A DNA stretch of 64,000 nucleotides from Syncephalis plumigaleata. Its lineage: Eukaryota; Zoopagomycota; Zoopagomycetes; Zoopagales; Piptocephalidaceae. The stretch is taken from positions 248,001 to 312,000 of the forward strand of contig JAIXMF010000004.1 of assembly GCA_025201365.1 (NCBI GenBank). The letters run 5' to 3'. A program made the translations under genes and the position numbers. Under the pieces are notes generated by a model. It ran no database searches and was not told the DNA's origin. It saw only the letters and a program-made list of their open reading frames with translations. The first letter of the stretch is position 1; each line of letters begins with the position of its first letter. Positions 20,853-32,200 of this stretch are shown here, piece by piece.

Positions 20853-22725
20853 ATGAGTCAAGCTAACAAGGTGTCTGAGCAACAGACGCAAAATGATTTC
20901 ATGATCAAGCCACAATCCACGACACCAACGTTGGATACTTCTCAATGGCCACTACTATTGAAGGTATGCGATATACGATATATGTATATACTCATAATGA
21001 TAACATATGACTATCCTTTAGAACTATGACAAGTTGCATGTACGCACTGGTCACTACACCCCTATTGCCGCTGGCTGTTCCCCATTGAAGCGTCCACTCA
21101 AGGAGTATATCCGGTAGGTGACAGTGAATGCCAAACAAACAATCAATATATATATATAAAACAACATGACATCGATACTAATCTCTATATCGACACGCGT
21201 GCATCTATTTAGCTATGGTGTAATTAATCTTGACAAACCGGCCAATCCATCATCTCATGAGGTTGTGGCATGGATTCGTCGTATCTTGCGTGTAGAGAAG
21301 ACCGGCCATTCGGGTACATTGGATCCAAAGGTTACCGGTTGTCTCATCGTGTGTATCGATCGTGCCACTCGTCTAGTCAAGTCGCAACAAGGTGCCGGTA
21401 AGGAATACGTGGCAGTCCTTCGTCTACACGATAAGATCGAATCGGAGAAGAAGTTGGGCTCGGTAAGCGTTGTACCTCCTCTTTATTATTATTATTATTA
21501 TTATTAACTCGGTTCATTGCTTGATTATCTTCATCTTCTTCATCTTCATCTTCATCATATAGGCTATTGAAACCTTGACTGGTGCATTGTTCCAACGACC
21601 ACCACTTATCTCTGCTGTAAAGCGTCAATTGCGTATTCGTACTATTCACGAGTCAAAGTTGATTGAATTCGATAACGAGCGTCACTTGGCCGTGTTCTGG
21701 GTGAGCTGCGAAGCCGGTACCTATATCCGTACACTCTGCGTGCATCTCGGTCTATTGCTCGGTGTCGGCGGTCATATGCAAGAACTGCGTCGTGTGCGCT
21801 CCGGTGCCATGTCCGAAGACGACGATATGGTCACGATGCACGACGTACTTGATGCTCAATGGCTATACGACAATGCAAAGGATGAGACGTACCTACGTCG
21901 TGTGGTTCGTCCATTGGAAATGCTACTCACCTCCTACAAACGTATTGTGGTGAAGGATAGCGCGGTGAACGCCATCTGCTACGGTGCCAAGATGATGATT
22001 CCGGGTCTTCTTCGCTACGAGGCCGACATTGAAGTTGGCGAGGAGGTCGTTCTCATGACCACTAAGGGCGAGGCCATTGCCCTCGGTATCGCCATGATGA
22101 CCACTGCCGTGATGGCAACATGCGACCACGGTGTAGTGGCCAAGATTAAGCGTGTTATCATGGAACGTGACACTTATCCACGTCGTTGGGGATTGGGACC
22201 AAAGGTAAGCGCATTCGTTTGATATTTTAGTTAGTCTATCAATAAGGAATAGTAGTTTATTAATATGAATATGATCATATGATCGAATAGGCATCCGAGA
22301 AAAAGAAGATGATCAAGGAGGGTAAACTCGACAAGTTCGGTCGTGTTACTGAGGCCACACCCGAGTCATGGAAGAAGAACTATGTCGACTATCAACGTGA
22401 TGATGCTGCACCAGCCGTGTCATCATCAGCCTCCACTCATGCCACAGTCGAGATGTCCGTGTTGAAGCGTAAGGCCGAGGAAAGTGCCGCCGAGGATAAC
22501 AGCGCTTCAGGCAGTGACAGCGAAGTAGAAACGAAGAAGGAGAAGAAGGAAAAGAAAGAGAAGAAAGAGAAGAAAGAGAAAAAGTCAAAGAAATCCAAGT
22601 CAGATGAGGTAAGCAACATGCGATGTATATATAGATATATACATACATACGCAAATAGTAGTAGCAACATACTGACTTATCATGCTTATTAGACACCGAA
22701 GAAGAAGAAGAAATCCAAGGATTAA
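20853..22725 (+). CDS. CBF5: H/ACA snoRNP pseudouridine synthase (dyskerin/Cbf5)
   Basis: Six exons (20853-20963, 21022-21113, 21213-21462, 21563-22204, 22291-22608, 22693-22725) encode 481 aa. Cbf5 is the catalytic subunit that isomerises uridines in rRNA and snRNA under H/ACA guide RNA, in the nucleolus. Seen: the dyskerin N-terminal segment ([14 protein letters not shown]), [34 protein letters not shown] with the catalytic Asp, the TruB fold, and a PUA domain ([19 protein letters not shown] ... [17 protein letters not shown]). The C-terminus is Ser-rich and then a KEKKEKK/KKSKKSK basic tail typical of fungal Cbf5. Codons here are more G/C-ending than in many neighbours, consistent with high expression. 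Confidence 0.97.
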
Positions 22726-23631
22726 TGAGAAGTAGTCTATTTTTGCGTTCGTAATAGTCAATTATCAGTTACACACAGTATCAAGCATTTGAGAGATGGT
22801 TTACCCTCGTCTACGTGGTTAATATCATAGTTTTGTGCATAGCTGTGGTAGTTGTTTTTTTGATTTTATTTAACCAAGTTGGATACAAAAATCTATGTCA
22901 AACGCTTAGTATATGATGATGGTAGCTCATTTTCCTATGAATAAAGAGATGTTATCCTTTTCTTTTACATCTCCGTTTATTGATACAATGATTGATTATC
23001 AGTAGTAAGAACGGCCAACATCATCTTTAATATCATGTGCGTGTGAATCCATAATAGAAATGAACTGAACCAATAAAATACTTGACATCACTTTTAGATT
23101 GTTAACATCGCGACACTTGTCTCGTATGTATTTATTCGTTGTCAGTTACGGAAGTTGTATGCCGTTCCGACACGTGAACTAACGGACAGCGATGTTAGCC
23201 ACACGTTGATTGGTTGAAACTGTCAGATCAATGGAAATCAGGATTTGGAATGTGTGAATCGGTATTATTTTATAAATAGCGTACGGGTGTGCGTACGTAC
23301 GTATATCGCATACATATTGCGTATATCTCCTCTTCTCACTTCACTTCTCTTCTCTCGTTCGCAGCTCTTATTTCTTACTGTTGCTTGTTGATATCGTTGC
23401 TATTGTTTATATCAGCGTGTCTACGCACTTCTTCTTCTTCTTCTTCTTCTTGACTACACGAAGGACAACAACAAAGCCCTGACTGACTTGTATACGTCAC
23501 GCTATTGTTATTTTACTTTTGCACACACGCTACACTACACTATCGTATAAACAGCAAGCTAGTTGTAGCTGTTTTATATTTTATTTGACACTGTCTACTA
23601 TCGAGATTACAGTTATTTCCTATTAGCAACC
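22726..23631. promoter_or_regulatory. CBF5 3' region and isocitrate lyase promoter
   Basis: A 900-bp gene-free stretch. TATAAATA near 23270 lies about 360 bp upstream of the isocitrate lyase ATG. It is followed by CGTACG-type repeats, CT-rich tracts (23330-23360) and a CTT run (23431-23451), then the start context GCAACCATGG. The long upstream region fits a regulated (carbon-source-controlled) gene; this is inference. Confidence 0.4.
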
Positions 23632-25251
23632 ATGGTCTCGCAACAAGATTATATTGCCGCCGAGGAGCGTCAATTCCAGCAGGAGGTCGAAGCAATCAAG
23701 CGCTGGTGGAAGTCGGAACGCTTCCAATACGTCAAGCGACCATACACCGCCGAGTCTATCGCCATGAAGCGTGGTACCATCCAGCAGGATTACCCTTCCA
23801 ACCAACAGGCCAAGAAGCTATGGTCGTTGCTTCGCACGCATCAGCGTAACAAGACGCAAGCACACACCTTTGGTGCGTTAGATACCATTCAAGTCACTCA
23901 AATGGCCAAATACCTCGATACAGTCTATGTGTCCGGTTGGCAGAGCTCGTCCACCGCCTCTACCAGCAACGAGCCAGGACCGGATTTGGCCGACTACCCC
24001 ATGGACACCGTGCCCAACAAGGTGGATCAGCTATTCCGCGCCCAGTTGTTCCACGACCGAAAGCAACGTGAGGCCCGTTTGTCGATGTCACCGGCCGAAC
24101 GTGCCAAGGTTCCCTACGTCGATTACCTACGTCCAATTGTGGCCGATGCCGATACCGGTCATGGTGGTGTTACGGCCAACATGAAATTGGCCAAGATGTT
24201 CGTGGAACGCGGTGCTGCCGGTATTCACTTGGAAGATCAGGCCGCCGGCACTAAGAAGTGTGGCCATATGGCCGGTAAAGTGCTAGTGCCCATTTCCGAG
24301 CACATTAATCGATTGGTCGCCGTGCGCGTTCAATTCGACATTATGGGCGTTGACAATTTGATCGTGGCACGTACCGATTCCGAGGCTGCCACCCTCATCA
24401 CCAGCAATATCGACGCGCGTGATCATCCATTCATTATCGGTGCCACTCGCAAGGTGCAACCATTGGTTGATGTTATGGCTGCCGCTGAGGCCGAGGGTAA
24501 GGCCGGAGACGCCCTACAAGCCGTGGAGGATCGCTGGGTTGCCGAGGCCGGCCTCAAGCTCTTCTCGGAGGCTGTTGCCGATAAGCTCAAGGAGTCGGGC
24601 AAGAAGGCTCAATTGAACGAGTGGTTGTCCCGTGTCGACCATCTATCGCATGAACAAGCGCGTAAACTTGCCGCCTCCTACGGTGTGGAAATCTTCTGGG
24701 ACTGGGATCTACCACGTACCCGCGAGGGTTTCTACCGCTACCAAGGTGGTACAAAGTGCGGTATTGCTCGTGCCATCGCTTATGCTCCATACGCCGACTT
24801 GCTATGGATGGAGACGGCTAAGCCAATTCTCGAGCAAGCACGCGAATTCTCTCGAGGTGTATTGTCAAAGTCGCCACACACCATGCTCGCCTATAACCTG
24901 TCGCCATCATTCAACTGGGATGCCGCCGGTATGAACGACAAGCAAATGCACGACTACGTGTTTGAATTGGGTCGTCTTGGCTTCTGCTGGCAATTCATCA
25001 CATTGGGTGGATTCCACGCCGATGCACTTGCCGTCGACACGTTTGCCCGTGACTTTGCCAAGCGTGGTATGTTGGCCTATGTCTCGCGTATTCAACGACA
25101 AGAACGCGAAGAGGGTGTCGAGACGTTGTCCCATCAGAAATGGTCGGGTGCACACTATGTCGACTCGTTAATCAAGACCGTACAGGGTGGTGTTGCCTCT
25201 ACCGCCGCCATGGGTAAGGGAGTGACAGAAGATCAATTCGGCAAAAAATAA
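23632..25251 (+). CDS. ICL1: isocitrate lyase
   Basis: A single exon of 539 aa. It splits isocitrate into glyoxylate and succinate, the first step of the glyoxylate bypass. The catalytic loop KKCGHMAGK is at residues 208-216. Other signatures: [18 protein letters not shown] (Mg2+ site), [20 protein letters not shown] (bridging), [20 protein letters not shown] and [12 protein letters not shown]. It carries the roughly 100-residue eukaryotic insertion, including [15 protein letters not shown], and has full fungal length. The C-terminus is QFGKK, so there is no SKL-type peroxisomal tail. It is intron-free with strong codon bias, as expected for a highly induced enzyme. The carnitine acyltransferase at 10039 would supply acetyl units to the same pathway. 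Confidence 0.97.
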   Translation: MVSQQDYIAAEERQFQQEVEAIKRWWKSERFQYVKRPYTAESIAMKRGTIQQDYPSNQQAKKLWSLLRTHQRNKTQAHTFGALDTIQVTQMAKYLDTVYVSGWQSSSTASTSNEPGPDLADYPMDTVPNKVDQLFRAQLFHDRKQREARLSMSPAERAKVPYVDYLRPIVADADTGHGGVTANMKLAKMFVERGAAGIHLEDQAAGTKKCGHMAGKVLVPISEHINRLVAVRVQFDIMGVDNLIVARTDSEAATLITSNIDARDHPFIIGATRKVQPLVDVMAAAEAEGKAGDALQAVEDRWVAEAGLKLFSEAVADKLKESGKKAQLNEWLSRVDHLSHEQARKLAASYGVEIFWDWDLPRTREGFYRYQGGTKCGIARAIAYAPYADLLWMETAKPILEQAREFSRGVLSKSPHTMLAYNLSPSFNWDAAGMNDKQMHDYVFELGRLGFCWQFITLGGFHADALAVDTFARDFAKRGMLAYVSRIQRQEREEGVETLSHQKWSGAHYVDSLIKTVQGGVASTAAMGKGVTEDQFGKK

Positions 25252-25710
25252 GCATTTATTTTAATAACAACAACAACAACAACAATAACAATAAGCGAAG
25301 AATAAAAAACCACTCTTGGTATACTATTTTAACAATGACTGAACGAATATGTTATACTGTCTGTCAATATGTGATTTCAAGTAAAGCAATAGTCTAGTAT
25401 TTCTCGTATACAATGTGATAGATACATATTACGCTAGAGTTCTTTTTGTATATATAATAGTCATTACAATTTATATGATTAATAGCAAATTAGAACTGTA
25501 ATAAACGGGTTGTAATAACATATATATATCCACTAATTGATTGATAATGACACAGATGCCACATCACCTAACTACACACCAATACAATATTTATATACTC
25601 ATATGTAGAAGGCGGTAGGAGGACACAAACAATATGCTAGGTTAATATGGATGAATGATTGATTGGCAGATTGGTAGGCAGTAGTGATAACAGTGCTGCT
25701 GTGATGGTGT
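25252..25710. other. isocitrate lyase 3' region
   Basis: Contains an AAC repeat (25265-25285), a likely polyadenylation region (AATAAAAAA near 25300) and AT-rich DNA with TATA runs, ending at the GTGT target-site copy next to the LTR at 25711. No gene seen. Confidence 0.5.
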
Positions 25711-25977
25711 TGTGATGAGTTGGGTGATTCAGGATTTAGTTAGTTCGCTATCAGAGACAGGATGTAAGACACTTCACAGTAAAATAGTAGTTCAGATATC
25801 GGGTTGATAATGGTTAATTGTTTATTGAATACTAATTGTTTGCACATATTTATACTAAAGTTAAGTAAGGAGAGTGGAGGATCTTCGGGAAGAAGATCCC
25901 TTTAGCTGACCCGAATTTGTAAAGTTCGGGAACGAGCACAGGCGACTTAGGTGTGCCACAATTTTTATTTCGTGACA
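25711..25977 (-). repeat. 3' LTR of the Ty3/gypsy element
   Basis: 267 bp, apparently identical to 32201-32467. A purine-rich tract (reverse complement of 25978-25994, GGGTAGGGGTA) lies just inside it, as expected for plus-strand priming. Confidence 0.95.
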
Positions 25978-26006
25978 TACCCCTACCCTAGGACGAAGCT
26001 AGTCCC

Positions 26007-27278
26007 TTAGCGCGTCAGATCGGTGATGATGTTGTGTGCCAGTTTCAAGCGATCGCGATGTATCAAGCGTTCATGCTTGTCGATACGAATTAAGTAGGTA
26101 GCAGGGTTAGGATGATCGAGGATAGGATGTGGCCCCGTCCAGCGAGGTTCCAGTTTGGTGTCAAATCGATTTTGTAATTCACTTCTTTTGACATAGACGT
26201 ATTGACCTATTGTCAACGGTGGTCTTCCTCGTCTCTTACCGTCATATCGTTCTTTCATACGTTGTTGTTTCTGCTTGATCTTCTCTTGTATTAATGGTAG
26301 TTGCGCATCAAATTGATACTGAAGTTGAGCCCCTCGAGCGTAAATTTCGCTCGCGGAAGGATACGGATATTCCGGGGGAGTTGGTAAGGTGAGGGATTCA
26401 GGAGCTTTAGGTTGATAACCTAACAATAGTTGGGCTGGGGAGAAACCGGTGGTGGCTTGCTTGTTGATATTATAGGTAAAAGTAACAGTGGGTAAGTATT
26501 GAGGCCATGTAGACTTATCTGACGATAGGGCGACAGAGCGAGCGAGTGCTTCGCCGAGTGTCTTGTTAAGTCGCTCGGTCAGGCCGTTAGTCTGTGGGCG
26601 ATAAGGTGTAGCGAAGGTGTGTTTGATGTCGAACTGCGCACAAAGCGCTCGAATGGTTTGATTGCGGAATTCGAGACCTTGATCGGTGAGTATTATTTGA
26701 GGTGTTCCGTAGGTGAGACAGACTTTCTTGTATAAGAATAATGCCACTGAAGCTGCGCTCTTGTCAGGTACGGCTTTAGTGATAGCCCACTTGGTTAAGT
26801 AGTCGGTAGCGACAATAATGTATCGTTGACCTCGAGCGGCGACAGGGAGAGGTCCAATAAGATCGATACCTACGCGATGAAAAGGAGTATGTACAGGTAT
26901 GGGATGTAAAGGTTCAGTAGGTGGTTCATTACGGCGAAGTTGACACGAGGGACAGCCACGGACGTAAGCTCGCGTGTCGTCCTTCATAGTCGGCCAATAG
27001 TAAGATTGGTGTAAACGGCGTATAGTTGCGTCGACACCGGGGTGTCCGGTTTGTTGATGACAGAGTCGAAGAGCTTCTAAAGCGCCTTCCGGTTGTAAGA
27101 CTAATAATGGATTGCGGTTAGATGTATTACGAGGATTAGTATAATATAGGTGTCGTTCTTGTAAGTGATAGGGTTTGGCGAATTGTCGAAACTTCTTTTC
27201 GGCATCTTGGTCCATGCCTTCGGGTAGCCGCGTTTCCTCGAGGAAGTTTACCAACTCTCGGTAACGCCACGGCTCCAT
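26007..27278 (-). CDS. integrase frame of the Ty3/gypsy element
   Basis: A 423-aa open frame. It shows an HHCC zinc-binding region (H..TGHPG...C..C near residues 85-120), the catalytic core with GIDLIGPLP, TDYLTKW, LTDQGLEFRN and TNGLTERLNKTLGEA (D, D, E positions), and a C-terminal GPY/F-like module (RWTGPHPIL). No chromodomain is evident. It catalyses insertion of the cDNA copy. It lies directly after the pol frame on the same strand. Confidence 0.93.
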   Translation of the reverse strand: MEPWRYRELVNFLEETRLPEGMDQDAEKKFRQFAKPYHLQERHLYYTNPRNTSNRNPLLVLQPEGALEALRLCHQQTGHPGVDATIRRLHQSYYWPTMKDDTRAYVRGCPSCQLRRNEPPTEPLHPIPVHTPFHRVGIDLIGPLPVAARGQRYIIVATDYLTKWAITKAVPDKSAASVALFLYKKVCLTYGTPQIILTDQGLEFRNQTIRALCAQFDIKHTFATPYRPQTNGLTERLNKTLGEALARSVALSSDKSTWPQYLPTVTFTYNINKQATTGFSPAQLLLGYQPKAPESLTLPTPPEYPYPSASEIYARGAQLQYQFDAQLPLIQEKIKQKQQRMKERYDGKRRGRPPLTIGQYVYVKRSELQNRFDTKLEPRWTGPHPILDHPNPATYLIRIDKHERLIHRDRLKLAHNIITDLTR

Positions 27279-27284
27279 GATGAC

Positions 27285-30200
27285 TTACTGTTGCGCGGCC
27301 AAACCTGTCGATCCTAGGCCGGCCTGATCTCGTTGAGTAGTGGTAAGCTCGTTCGCTTCTTCCACGTTAGGTGTACAGTGTTGTTCCAAGATTAATTGGG
27401 CGATGCGGTCGTGTTCTTGGAAGGTGACCGCGTTTTTGCCTAGGTTAATTAACAATATTTTCAACTCGCCTCGATAGTCAGCGTCAATTACGCCAGCTAA
27501 CACGTCAATACTGTATCGAGCAGCCAATCCGCTTCGTGGTGCGATGCGTCCGTAAGTGCCAGGCGGTAGTTGAATGGCGATGCCGGTATTTACTTGTTGT
27601 GTCTCCATAGGTTCGATAGTGATTGGGTGAAGCGTGTGTAGGTCGTAGCCTGCCGCGACTTCGGTACTTCTCGTCGGTATCTTAGCGTACGGTGAGATAC
27701 GCCTTACCTTTAGATTTTCGTTATCGTTTATCGCTAGTAGCGCGTCGATAACCTCGGGAGCGAATGGTGGTCGAGACAGAGCGTCAGCGTTGGCGTTAGC
27801 TCTTCCTTGTTTATAGGCGATGGTATAGTCGTAGTCGCTTAACTGGGCGATCCATCGAGCGAACTTCCGGGGTACTGGTCGAGTTGCTCCGCGTGCAAAT
27901 ATAAATGGCACTGCTTGATGATCGGTACGTATCGTCACCTTCTTACCATGTACGTAGTGACGAAAGTATTCTAATGCCCACATTACGGCAGCTGCTTCTA
28001 ATTCCGTAGTAGTAGCTAGTCGTTGCTCGTGGATAGTGGTGCTGCGACTGGCATAGTGAATTGGATGTTCCTTGCCGTCTTCTCCTACTTGTGACAACAC
28101 AGCTCCAAGGCCTGCGACCGATGCGTCCGTTTCCAATACGAAGTTCTTGTCGAAGTCGGGGAACGTCAGCACGGGCTCCATGGTGAGTGCTGCTTTCAAT
28201 TCGTCAAAGGCTTTCTGTTGATTGTCGCTCCATTGCCAGGGGGTTTCCTTTCGAAACAGGAGGCGTAAAGGCTCGGATATTCGGGCAAAGTTGGGAATGA
28301 ATCTTCGGTAATAAGAGGCTAGACCGTGAAACGATCGAAGCTCTTTCACGTTGATGGGTGGCCGACACTCCGATATACGTTGTACCTTGTCGGGGTCAGT
28401 GGTGAGCCCGTTGATGCCGGTACGATAACCTAGGAAGGCGACTTCTCGTTTACCGAATTCGCACTTCTTCAGTTTGAGCTTGAGCCCGGCTTCCCGTATT
28501 CGGTCCAGAGCTCGTTGTAAGTGTACCAGGTGTTCGTCGAAGCTTTTGGAATACACTTGAATGTCGTCGAGATAAACGAATACCGACGTCCAGAGTAGTC
28601 CCGTGTACAGCTCATTCATAAGGCGTTGGAAAGTTGCTGGAGCGTTCATTAAGCCGAAAGGCATTACGTTGAACTCGTAAGTACCTTCTCTCGTAACGAA
28701 TGCTGTCTTGACCTTGTCCTTCTCCTCCATGCCGATCTGCCAATATCCTGCTGCTAAATCGACACACGAGAACCACGTTGCTCCGTTGAGTGCGTCGAAG
28801 ATCTCGTCGACCCTAGGTAAAGGGAATGCGTCGCGTTTCGTTACGGCGTTGAGTCGTCGATAGTCCACGCAAAATCGAATGGAGCCGTCCTTTTTCGTAA
28901 CCAATACAATTGGGAACGCCCATGGTCCGTTCGATGGTCGGATTAACTGCTGTTCCAACATGCGTCGTACCTCGGTCGCGATAAACTCGTTATCTTTAGG
29001 TGAGTAACGATAGGGTCGACATAATATTGGGTCGGTGTCTCCGGTATCGATCTTATGGGTGATGCGCCGAGTGTGTCCCATGTCATTTGCGTCCTTCGCA
29101 AAAAGATCGCTGTTTTTATGTAGGACTTCCATCAGCGATTGTCGGTGTGTGGGTGACAATCCGGGGTCCAGCGTTTGGGCCAGCTGTTCCTCCGGGTATA
29201 TAAAGGGTGTTTCCTCGGTGGTCACGTAAGCATCCACACTTCTTTCCTTTTTCTCCCATTCCACCCGTAACTCAGCTTTGTTTTTGACCGTCTTTACCTT
29301 TTCGATATTGGTTGACGCTAAGGCCAGCTTAGTGCCTGCAGGTAAGTGAACATCATGGTTAGTGGGGTTGATTAGGGGGAGGCCTATCTTTGCCGCGGGT
29401 CCTAGTGCGGGTAGACCTATTAAGTGATGTTGTGTTAGTTCCAGATGAGCTGGTTCTAGTAAGATTTCGTCGTTGCGCAGCGGTAATGCGTCGGGCTTCC
29501 AGACGTATTTGCCCTGCGCCTTGATGCATATGGGAGTGGTTGTATGCGTGATGTAAGCGTCTACTTCGGTTGCTGTTTCCTCGTTTCCTTCGAAGAGTGC
29601 TGCCATTGCTTCACCTTCCTGATCCGTTTCGTCGTCCTTTGGATCGTATACTTGTTGCATGGCCACTACGGCCTCCGCTTCCGTAGCCCAGGTGGTGAGG
29701 CTGCGGGTTGCTCCTTGGTGTTGAAAGTGTATAATCCTCTCGGCACAGTCCAAACGGGCTTCCGTACGTAGGATCCAATCCATTCCGAGCAATAGCGAGA
29801 ACCGGGCATGTGGCATAACGTGTACGTCGATCTCGAAGGGGACTCCGGCGACGCGTATAGTTAATCCTCTTAGCATGCCGGCGGGTTTACGTGATTGCCC
29901 GTCGATTCCGACCATGCTATACGGGGACTCGTCGTCTATGAGTAATTCGAACTCGCGTAAGAATGTCTCGCTGATCATGCTGTATGCTGAGCCGGTGTCG
30001 ATAATGGTGGGTACTGGCCGTTGCTTCACATACGTGTGCGCGTGTAATGCTTTGATTCCTGTGATTTCGCTATGAAGCGCGTCCGCCTCGTTCTTCTCGT
30101 TCTTCTCGTTCTTCTTTGGCTTTAACTTACGTATGGGCGCGTGCGTACCTCGATCGGGGTGTAGTTGCGCGTCTATTAGTTCCGCCAGTTCTCCGTATGT

Positions 30201-30755
30201 GATGCCAATAGCTTGTTTGCTGAGTCCTCCGGGCAGATCGTAAGCGTGACTTCCTTTGGCTCTTCTCATGTTGAGTAGTTGAATCAGAAGCTTGCGTTCG
30301 CGGCTCGTTTGATTGGTGTTGAGGCGTCGCTCGTTCTTCTTCTCGTCGTCTTTTCCTGGTTCATTTGTGTCTTCTTCTTGTTGCATCTCCATTACTACGT
30401 CTTCCGCGTTATCGCTTAGCATAGGCTCCGGCTGCTGCGGCTCCAGTGGCTGTTCTTGCTGTTGCGATTCCGGTAGTTCTTGTTGTTGCAGTTCTTGTAG
30501 TTCTTGCTGTAATTCTTGTTCCTGTGCAGTCTCTTCCGTTGTCTTCCTGCTTGGTCGTAACGTTCTTGAATACGGCTCCTTGGGCTCCTTCCGCGTACGT
30601 CTCTCGGCCGCGAAGGCGTCCGTCTCGTAGGGTTCTTGTAAATGGACCGCAACCTGACCCTCACAATGGGCTGCGGTTACTGAAAATCCGTACGTTTCTT
30701 GTCTCGACACTCTTTCCAGCTGTGGTTGGGGTCCACCAGGTTGCAGTTCGGGCAC
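27285..30755 (-). CDS. pol frame: protease, RT, RNase H and dUTPase
   Basis: An open frame of about 1150 aa. In order: a Gln/Glu-rich leader, an aspartic protease (IIDTGSAYSMI), reverse transcriptase (FCVDYRRLNAVT, FVYLDDIQVYS), RNase H (FVLETDASVAGLGAVLS) and a C-terminal dUTPase with all five family motifs (AGYDL, APRSGLA, GVIDADYRGELKI, HDRIAQLIL, GLGSTG). A dUTPase would lower dUTP during cDNA synthesis. The start of the frame overlaps the end of gag in another phase, as is common in this family. Confidence 0.93.
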   Translation of the reverse strand: MPELQPGGPQPQLERVSRQETYGFSVTAAHCEGQVAVHLQEPYETDAFAAERRTRKEPKEPYSRTLRPSRKTTEETAQEQELQQELQELQQQELPESQQQEQPLEPQQPEPMLSDNAEDVVMEMQQEEDTNEPGKDDEKKNERRLNTNQTSRERKLLIQLLNMRRAKGSHAYDLPGGLSKQAIGITYGELAELIDAQLHPDRGTHAPIRKLKPKKNEKNEKNEADALHSEITGIKALHAHTYVKQRPVPTIIDTGSAYSMISETFLREFELLIDDESPYSMVGIDGQSRKPAGMLRGLTIRVAGVPFEIDVHVMPHARFSLLLGMDWILRTEARLDCAERIIHFQHQGATRSLTTWATEAEAVVAMQQVYDPKDDETDQEGEAMAALFEGNEETATEVDAYITHTTTPICIKAQGKYVWKPDALPLRNDEILLEPAHLELTQHHLIGLPALGPAAKIGLPLINPTNHDVHLPAGTKLALASTNIEKVKTVKNKAELRVEWEKKERSVDAYVTTEETPFIYPEEQLAQTLDPGLSPTHRQSLMEVLHKNSDLFAKDANDMGHTRRITHKIDTGDTDPILCRPYRYSPKDNEFIATEVRRMLEQQLIRPSNGPWAFPIVLVTKKDGSIRFCVDYRRLNAVTKRDAFPLPRVDEIFDALNGATWFSCVDLAAGYWQIGMEEKDKVKTAFVTREGTYEFNVMPFGLMNAPATFQRLMNELYTGLLWTSVFVYLDDIQVYSKSFDEHLVHLQRALDRIREAGLKLKLKKCEFGKREVAFLGYRTGINGLTTDPDKVQRISECRPPINVKELRSFHGLASYYRRFIPNFARISEPLRLLFRKETPWQWSDNQQKAFDELKAALTMEPVLTFPDFDKNFVLETDASVAGLGAVLSQVGEDGKEHPIHYASRSTTIHEQRLATTTELEAAAVMWALEYFRHYVHGKKVTIRTDHQAVPFIFARGATRPVPRKFARWIAQLSDYDYTIAYKQGRANANADALSRPPFAPEVIDALLAINDNENLKVRRISPYAKIPTRSTEVAAGYDLHTLHPITIEPMETQQVNTGIAIQLPPGTYGRIAPRSGLAARYSIDVLAGVIDADYRGELKILLINLGKNAVTFQEHDRIAQLILEQHCTPNVEEANELTTTQRDQAGLGSTGLAAQQ

Positions 30756-32146
30756 GGGCGAGATCCTTTCTGCGGACGCGCTGTGAGTTCCTTGACTTGT
30801 GCCGCTAACTTATTGACTTGTTCTAGCAACATTTTGAACTCGTTGCTGCTGTTGTTGCTGTTGTTAGTCGAGCGGGTATCCTGGCGTTCGCGTTGAGTTT
30901 CCAGCTCGAATAGAGGTTTGATGCGTGACGGGTTATCGTTATATCTCATAGGGGCCTTGTCGTCGTTGTCCGGTTGAATCGATGGAAGATTGTTCGAAAA
31001 TCGATGATTGAGCTCGTATTTGATAGCTTGTTGGACTCTCTCTTCAAACGACATCCTTCCCTTGATCTGGTCCGTCTCGTAATCGAGGATCTTGTTCCGG
31101 AGTAGTGTCGGTAAGCCTTGCAGAAATATGTCTCCGATCTGTTCGTCGAGGATGGTGCGAGTGAATCGTACTCGTTTGGTGAGTTCCCTTATACGCATCG
31201 CAAATTGACTAATATCTTCGTCCCCGCATTGTTGGCAGTTCATTAGATATTTGAACCAATTGTTCTGCAGTTCGGGAGTGATGAAAGCACTGATGAAAGC
31301 GTAGTAGAAGCTGCCTGGTGTCGACTTCCTGGGATCCGCATTAGTCTTCCAGTGGTTGACTTGATGTCTAGTCGCGTTCCACCAAGTGGCGGCCGAACCA
31401 TTCAAATAACTTCCTACCCATCGTATCATATGGGCATCGTTCCACTGGTTTGCAAAGGAGGCTTGTTCGTAATGTTCGAGCCATAGCACAGCATCTTCCT
31501 GCGTAGGTGAGCCAGAGAAACATTTAATATGCTTGTCGTAGGTTTGCCGCGGTCCGCTGTGCCGTCCGTGATTCTCTTGGCCGAAACCTGACATTAGACC
31601 GTAACCATCTACGTTCCCTCTGGGCTCATGAGCAGCATCTCCGTTATGCGTGGTAACTACCGGCGGTGCCGCAGTCCGTTGCAAAGGAGGAGCTCGATGT
31701 GCCTCGAAACTCTGGTTCGTGTCCATGGACGGGAGTGGTTCCAAGAATCCGGTGTGGTTTGGCAATACCGTGCTGTTATACGCTGGCTGGTTCACCGTGT
31801 TGTAAGGTAACGTGTAATGCGATGCTTGTGCCAAGAATGAGGCTCTCACTTCTCTTGGTAAGGTAATGAATTGTTGATATTCGCCCATCATGCTATTGGA
31901 TGATGGCGTCTCTGCTGGCGAACCTTGTACGGGTGCCCAGTAATATTGATTCGGGGCCGGTGCTGCCGCGCCCGCTGGTATGGTCTGTTCTTGGGTGGCC
32001 GATGTCGTCGGTCCTGCTGGTATGGTTCGTTCATATGTGGTCGACGTAGTCGCACCTGTTGTTGTGTTGACCGTTTCGCCGCCACTTCCCATGACGGTGC
32101 CAGAATCGCTGGCCGGTCTTGTCGGTTCTTGTGCTTGGTTATTCAT
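30677..32146 (-). CDS. gag frame of the Ty3/gypsy element
   Basis: Capsid-type protein, about 489 aa from the first ATG. The N-terminus is Thr/Ala/Pro-rich; a retrotransposon gag core follows (DAVLWLEHYEQASFANQW ... SQFAMRIRELTKRV...FLQGLP). It ends with a CPNC...H....C zinc knuckle. The frame is open upstream into the region next to the LTR, but the first ATG is at 32146. The sequence just inside the LTR (TTGGCGAGCAAGCACC on the coding strand) is the likely tRNA primer site; the tRNA is not identified. Confidence 0.88.
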   Translation of the reverse strand: MNNQAQEPTRPASDSGTVMGSGGETVNTTTGATTSTTYERTIPAGPTTSATQEQTIPAGAAAPAPNQYYWAPVQGSPAETPSSNSMMGEYQQFITLPREVRASFLAQASHYTLPYNTVNQPAYNSTVLPNHTGFLEPLPSMDTNQSFEAHRAPPLQRTAAPPVVTTHNGDAAHEPRGNVDGYGLMSGFGQENHGRHSGPRQTYDKHIKCFSGSPTQEDAVLWLEHYEQASFANQWNDAHMIRWVGSYLNGSAATWWNATRHQVNHWKTNADPRKSTPGSFYYAFISAFITPELQNNWFKYLMNCQQCGDEDISQFAMRIRELTKRVRFTRTILDEQIGDIFLQGLPTLLRNKILDYETDQIKGRMSFEERVQQAIKYELNHRFSNNLPSIQPDNDDKAPMRYNDNPSRIKPLFELETQRERQDTRSTNNSNNSSNEFKMLLEQVNKLAAQVKELTARPQKGSRPCPNCNLVDPNHSWKECRDKKRTDFQ

Positions 32147-32200
32147 ATTTCGCAGTGTCCCTCTTATTACTCGAGTCTCGTTCTGGTGCTTGCTCGCCAA

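Noticed and set aside
21470-21505. CBF5 frame continuing into a Tyr run
   Set aside because: This is intron read-through at a TTA microsatellite; the exon ends at 21462.
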